DNA of 8,752 nt from DATEOR01 sp046734455 (GTDB taxonomy: Bacteria > Actinomycetota > Thermoleophilia > Gaiellales > Gaiellaceae): positions 1-8,752 of the forward strand of contig JBKPRJ010000104.1 in NCBI GenBank assembly GCA_046734455.1. The letters run 5' to 3'. The notes under the pieces were generated by a model that was not told the DNA's origin, made no database searches, and worked only from the letters and a program-made list of their open reading frames with translations. Positions 6,466-8,752 of the stretch are shown one piece after another (the stretch's first letter is position 1; the number at the start of each line of letters is the position of its first letter). Made by a program: the position numbers and the translations under genes.

Positions 6466-7354
6466 GCTCGTCGCGGATCTCCTCGAACGTCGCGAGGAAC
6501 GCCTTCGCCTGGCCGGCAGGCGGGCCTGCGTCACGCCTCGTGATCGCAACGATCTTGCGGCGGACCGGGGAGGCGTCGACGATCTCGACCTCCGCGAGCG
6601 TGCCGGCTTCGAGCTCGTCGGCGACGGACGTCTGAGGGAGGAGAGCGACTCCGAAGCCCTGCTCGACCATCTTCTTCGCGGCATCGATGTTGTCGAGCTC
6701 CATCCGTCCCGCCGGCGAGACCCCCGCGGTGACGAAGAGCGCGCTCGTCAAATCGTGGTAGCTCGAGGTGCGGTCGAATTGGACGAGCTGCTCGTCGGCC
6801 AGCTCCTTCATCCGGATCCGCCCTTCGGTCGCGAAGCTGTGGCCGGGCTCGACCACGAGGATGAGGCGGTCCTCGTAGAGCGGCGTGGAGACGATGTCGG
6901 GGTGCTGGAGGACGCGGACGAGGCCGACCGTGACCTGCTCACGCAGAACGAGATCGAGGATCTCCTCCGAGTGGCCCGTGCGCACGCTCACCGAGACGCG
7001 CGGATACCCCTCTGTGAAGCGCTTCAGCAGCGGGGGCAGGACGTAGGTCGAGACGGCCGGGGCGGCGCCGATCGCGAGCCGCCCAGCCCCGCCGCGCTCG
7101 AGCGCGTTCACCTGCATCCGCCCGTCGGTGAGCGTCTCGAGCGACCGCACGGCGTAGGGGAGGAACGCGCCGCCGGCATCCGTGAGCCGCATTCCGCGCG
7201 GGCCGCGGACGAAGAGCTGCGCGCCGAGGTCGGCCTCCAGACCCTTGAGTCTCGCGGTCAATGCCGGCTGGGAGATGAAGAGCGCCTCCGCGGCACGACT
7301 CACGCTCTGGAGGCGCGCCGTCTCTATGAAGGCCGAGATCTGGTTCAGAAGCAT
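6371..7354 (-). CDS. LysR-family transcriptional regulator
   Basis: 327 residues. The N-terminal winged helix-turn-helix is clear: LNQISAFIETARLQSVSRAA then ALFISQPALTARLKGLEADL (recognition helix about 28–37) and LFVRGPRGMRLTDAG. A linker helix follows, then a periplasmic-binding-protein-like effector domain from about residue 92 to 290 (GRLAIGAAPAVSTYVLPPLL; EEILDLVLREQVTVGLV; VEQGFGVALLPQTSVADELE). Effector unknown. Residues from about 297 on are a Pro/Arg-rich tail encoded antisense to the end of gltX; it has no family counterpart and probably reflects a lost stop codon. The gene is divergent from the 50-residue protein and malate synthase genes. LysR regulators commonly control the adjacent divergent gene and repress themselves, so glyoxylate-shunt control is a reasonable inference. 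A start at ATG 7354 gives the standard LysR N-terminus and probably a leaderless mRNA. Confidence 0.95.
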   Translation of the reverse strand: MLLNQISAFIETARLQSVSRAAEALFISQPALTARLKGLEADLGAQLFVRGPRGMRLTDAGGAFLPYAVRSLETLTDGRMQVNALERGGAGRLAIGAAPAVSTYVLPPLLKRFTEGYPRVSVSVRTGHSEEILDLVLREQVTVGLVRVLQHPDIVSTPLYEDRLILVVEPGHSFATEGRIRMKELADEQLVQFDRTSSYHDLTSALFVTAGVSPAGRMELDNIDAAKKMVEQGFGVALLPQTSVADELEAGTLAEVEIVDASPVRRKIVAITRRDAGPPAGQAKAFLATFEEIRDELTSWPRPPAAKPRHGGGRPARSRAQARGRPR

Positions 7355-7378
7355 CGATAGATTTTACTGATATCGATG
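7352..7378. repeat. Perfect inverted repeat CATCGATA-N11-TATCGATG, candidate LysR operator
   Basis: Arms at 7352–7359 and 7371–7378 are exact reverse complements separated by 11 bases. The left arm contains the lysR start codon (minus strand ATG at 7354–7352) and the spacer contains its -10 box, so a protein bound here would block lysR transcription. A T-N11-A match of the loose LysR type lies at T7358/A7370, though it is not centred on the dyad. A second, shorter dyad ATGAT-N8-ATCAT (7376–7380 and 7389–7393) sits next to it over the lysR -35 region. Binding by this LysR protein is inferred. Confidence 0.65.
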
Positions 7379-7428
7379 ATCGAAACAAATCATTGTGTAA
7401 ATATCGGCCAGGTCGGTACCTTGAGTTC
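7355..7428. promoter_or_regulatory. AT-rich intergenic switch region between lysR and the malate synthase unit
   Basis: This 74-base gap is the only markedly AT-rich stretch in the window, most clearly at 7357–7404. Besides the lysR promoter and the inverted repeat it holds a plus-strand -10 candidate (TAAATA at 7398–7403, within TGTGTAAATAT) for the small gene and malate synthase, with no good -35. A promoter with a weak -35 beside a LysR-type site is what an activator-dependent promoter looks like, so the pattern fits activation of the downstream genes; this is inference. Confidence 0.5.
7361..7388 (-). promoter_or_regulatory. Candidate lysR promoter giving a leaderless transcript
   Basis: On the minus strand TTGTTT (7388–7383) is followed after 16 bases by TAAAAT (7366–7361), one mismatch from the consensus -10. 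Only 6 bases separate the -10 from the lysR ATG at 7354, so transcription should start on or beside the A of the start codon. No Shine-Dalgarno sequence could fit. The -10 lies between the arms of the inverted repeat. Confidence 0.55.
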
Positions 7429-7581
7429 ATGGAAGCGGCATTCACCTTCGACGTGGAGCTGGACGAGCGCGAGGAGCGCCAGCAGCCCGACCCTCCGCGC
7501 CGCCTCTCCTACCTGAGCACCTCCGAGATCGCGGATTGCACCTGCCCCGAGTGGTGCGAGCGCGACCACGACCGAGACTAG
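7429..7581 (+). CDS. 50-residue protein with C-x-C-x3-C-x3-H motif
   Basis: Starts at ATG 7429; a TTG at 7393 in the same frame is possible but lies within the AT-rich promoter island, so the ATG is preferred. Codons from 7429 to the stop end almost without exception in G or C, like the true genes around it, which supports coding despite the size. The N-terminal half is acidic and charged (FTFDVELDEREERQQ). The C-terminus reads ADCTCPEWCERDHDRD with Cys37, Cys39, Cys43 and His47, a likely metal-binding knuckle. The CPxWCxxDH pattern resembles the short motif in DUF6907-type actinobacterial proteins, by memory. Function unknown. It lies 16 bases before malate synthase and shares its strand, so it is probably the first gene of that transcript and under the same LysR-associated promoter. 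A regulatory leader peptide is an alternative. Confidence 0.72.
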   Translation: MEAAFTFDVELDEREERQQPDPPRRLSYLSTSEIADCTCPEWCERDHDRD

Positions 7582-7585
7582 AGCG

Positions 7586-7594
7586 AAGGTGGAG
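7586..7594 (+). promoter_or_regulatory. Ribosome binding site of malate synthase
   Basis: AAGGTGGAG is a one-mismatch match to AAGGAGG in its first seven bases. It lies 5 bases before GTG 7598 (counting from AAGGTGG) and 9 bases before GTG 7604 (counting from the last GGAG). It therefore supports a start here but does not fully decide between the two GTG codons. It is the clearest such site in the window. Confidence 0.6.
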
Positions 7595-7597
7595 TCC

Positions 7598-8752
<1,155 letters not shown>

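Noticed and set aside
6425..7360. Plus-strand open frame of about 310 codons antisense to lysR
   Set aside because: The LysR frame shows complete family motifs; the antisense product is Arg/Asp/Glu-rich with no recognisable domain.

Overview
This is a high-GC window with GC-rich third codon positions, frequent GTG starts, a CarD-type RNA polymerase regulator and the carD–ispD–ispF order. These point to an actinobacterium. The DUF1444-like lipoprotein, the compact glutamyl-tRNA synthetase and the short MutY would fit a deep-branching class such as Thermoleophilia (Solirubrobacterales/Gaiellales), but that placement is inference from gene content alone. Nearly all of the window is coding; there are no RNA genes, insertion sequences or CRISPR arrays that I can see.

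Left block, plus strand, 1–3181: the 3' part of carD; a secreted lipoprotein with a DUF1444-like domain; ispD and ispF (two steps of the non-mevalonate isoprenoid pathway); a small DUF5808-like protein; and a single-domain rhodanese. From the lipoprotein onward the genes are joined by 4–8 base overlaps or a 10-base gap, so they look like one translationally coupled operon.

Middle block, minus strand, 5429–3128: a CPA1-type Na+/H+ antiporter followed, with an 8-base overlap, by a short MutY adenine glycosylase that lacks the usual C-terminal NUDIX-like domain. The mutY 3' end runs 54 bases into the rhodanese gene on the opposite strand. A 31-base gap separates the antiporter start from a divergent gltX.

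Right block, 5461–8752: gltX (plus strand) encodes an unusually compact glutamyl-tRNA synthetase of 334 residues. It converges on, and overlaps by 95 bases, a LysR-family regulator gene on the minus strand. The LysR gene is divergent from a 50-residue cysteine-motif protein and malate synthase A (glyoxylate shunt), whose gene runs off the right edge. The LysR/malate synthase intergenic region is a distinct AT-rich island carrying a perfect 8-base inverted repeat that brackets a good -10 box. It looks like an autoregulated LysR switch that may also control malate synthase.

The window is mostly housekeeping. The items most worth a second look are the compact GluRS, the LysR–small protein–aceB switch, and the short MutY.
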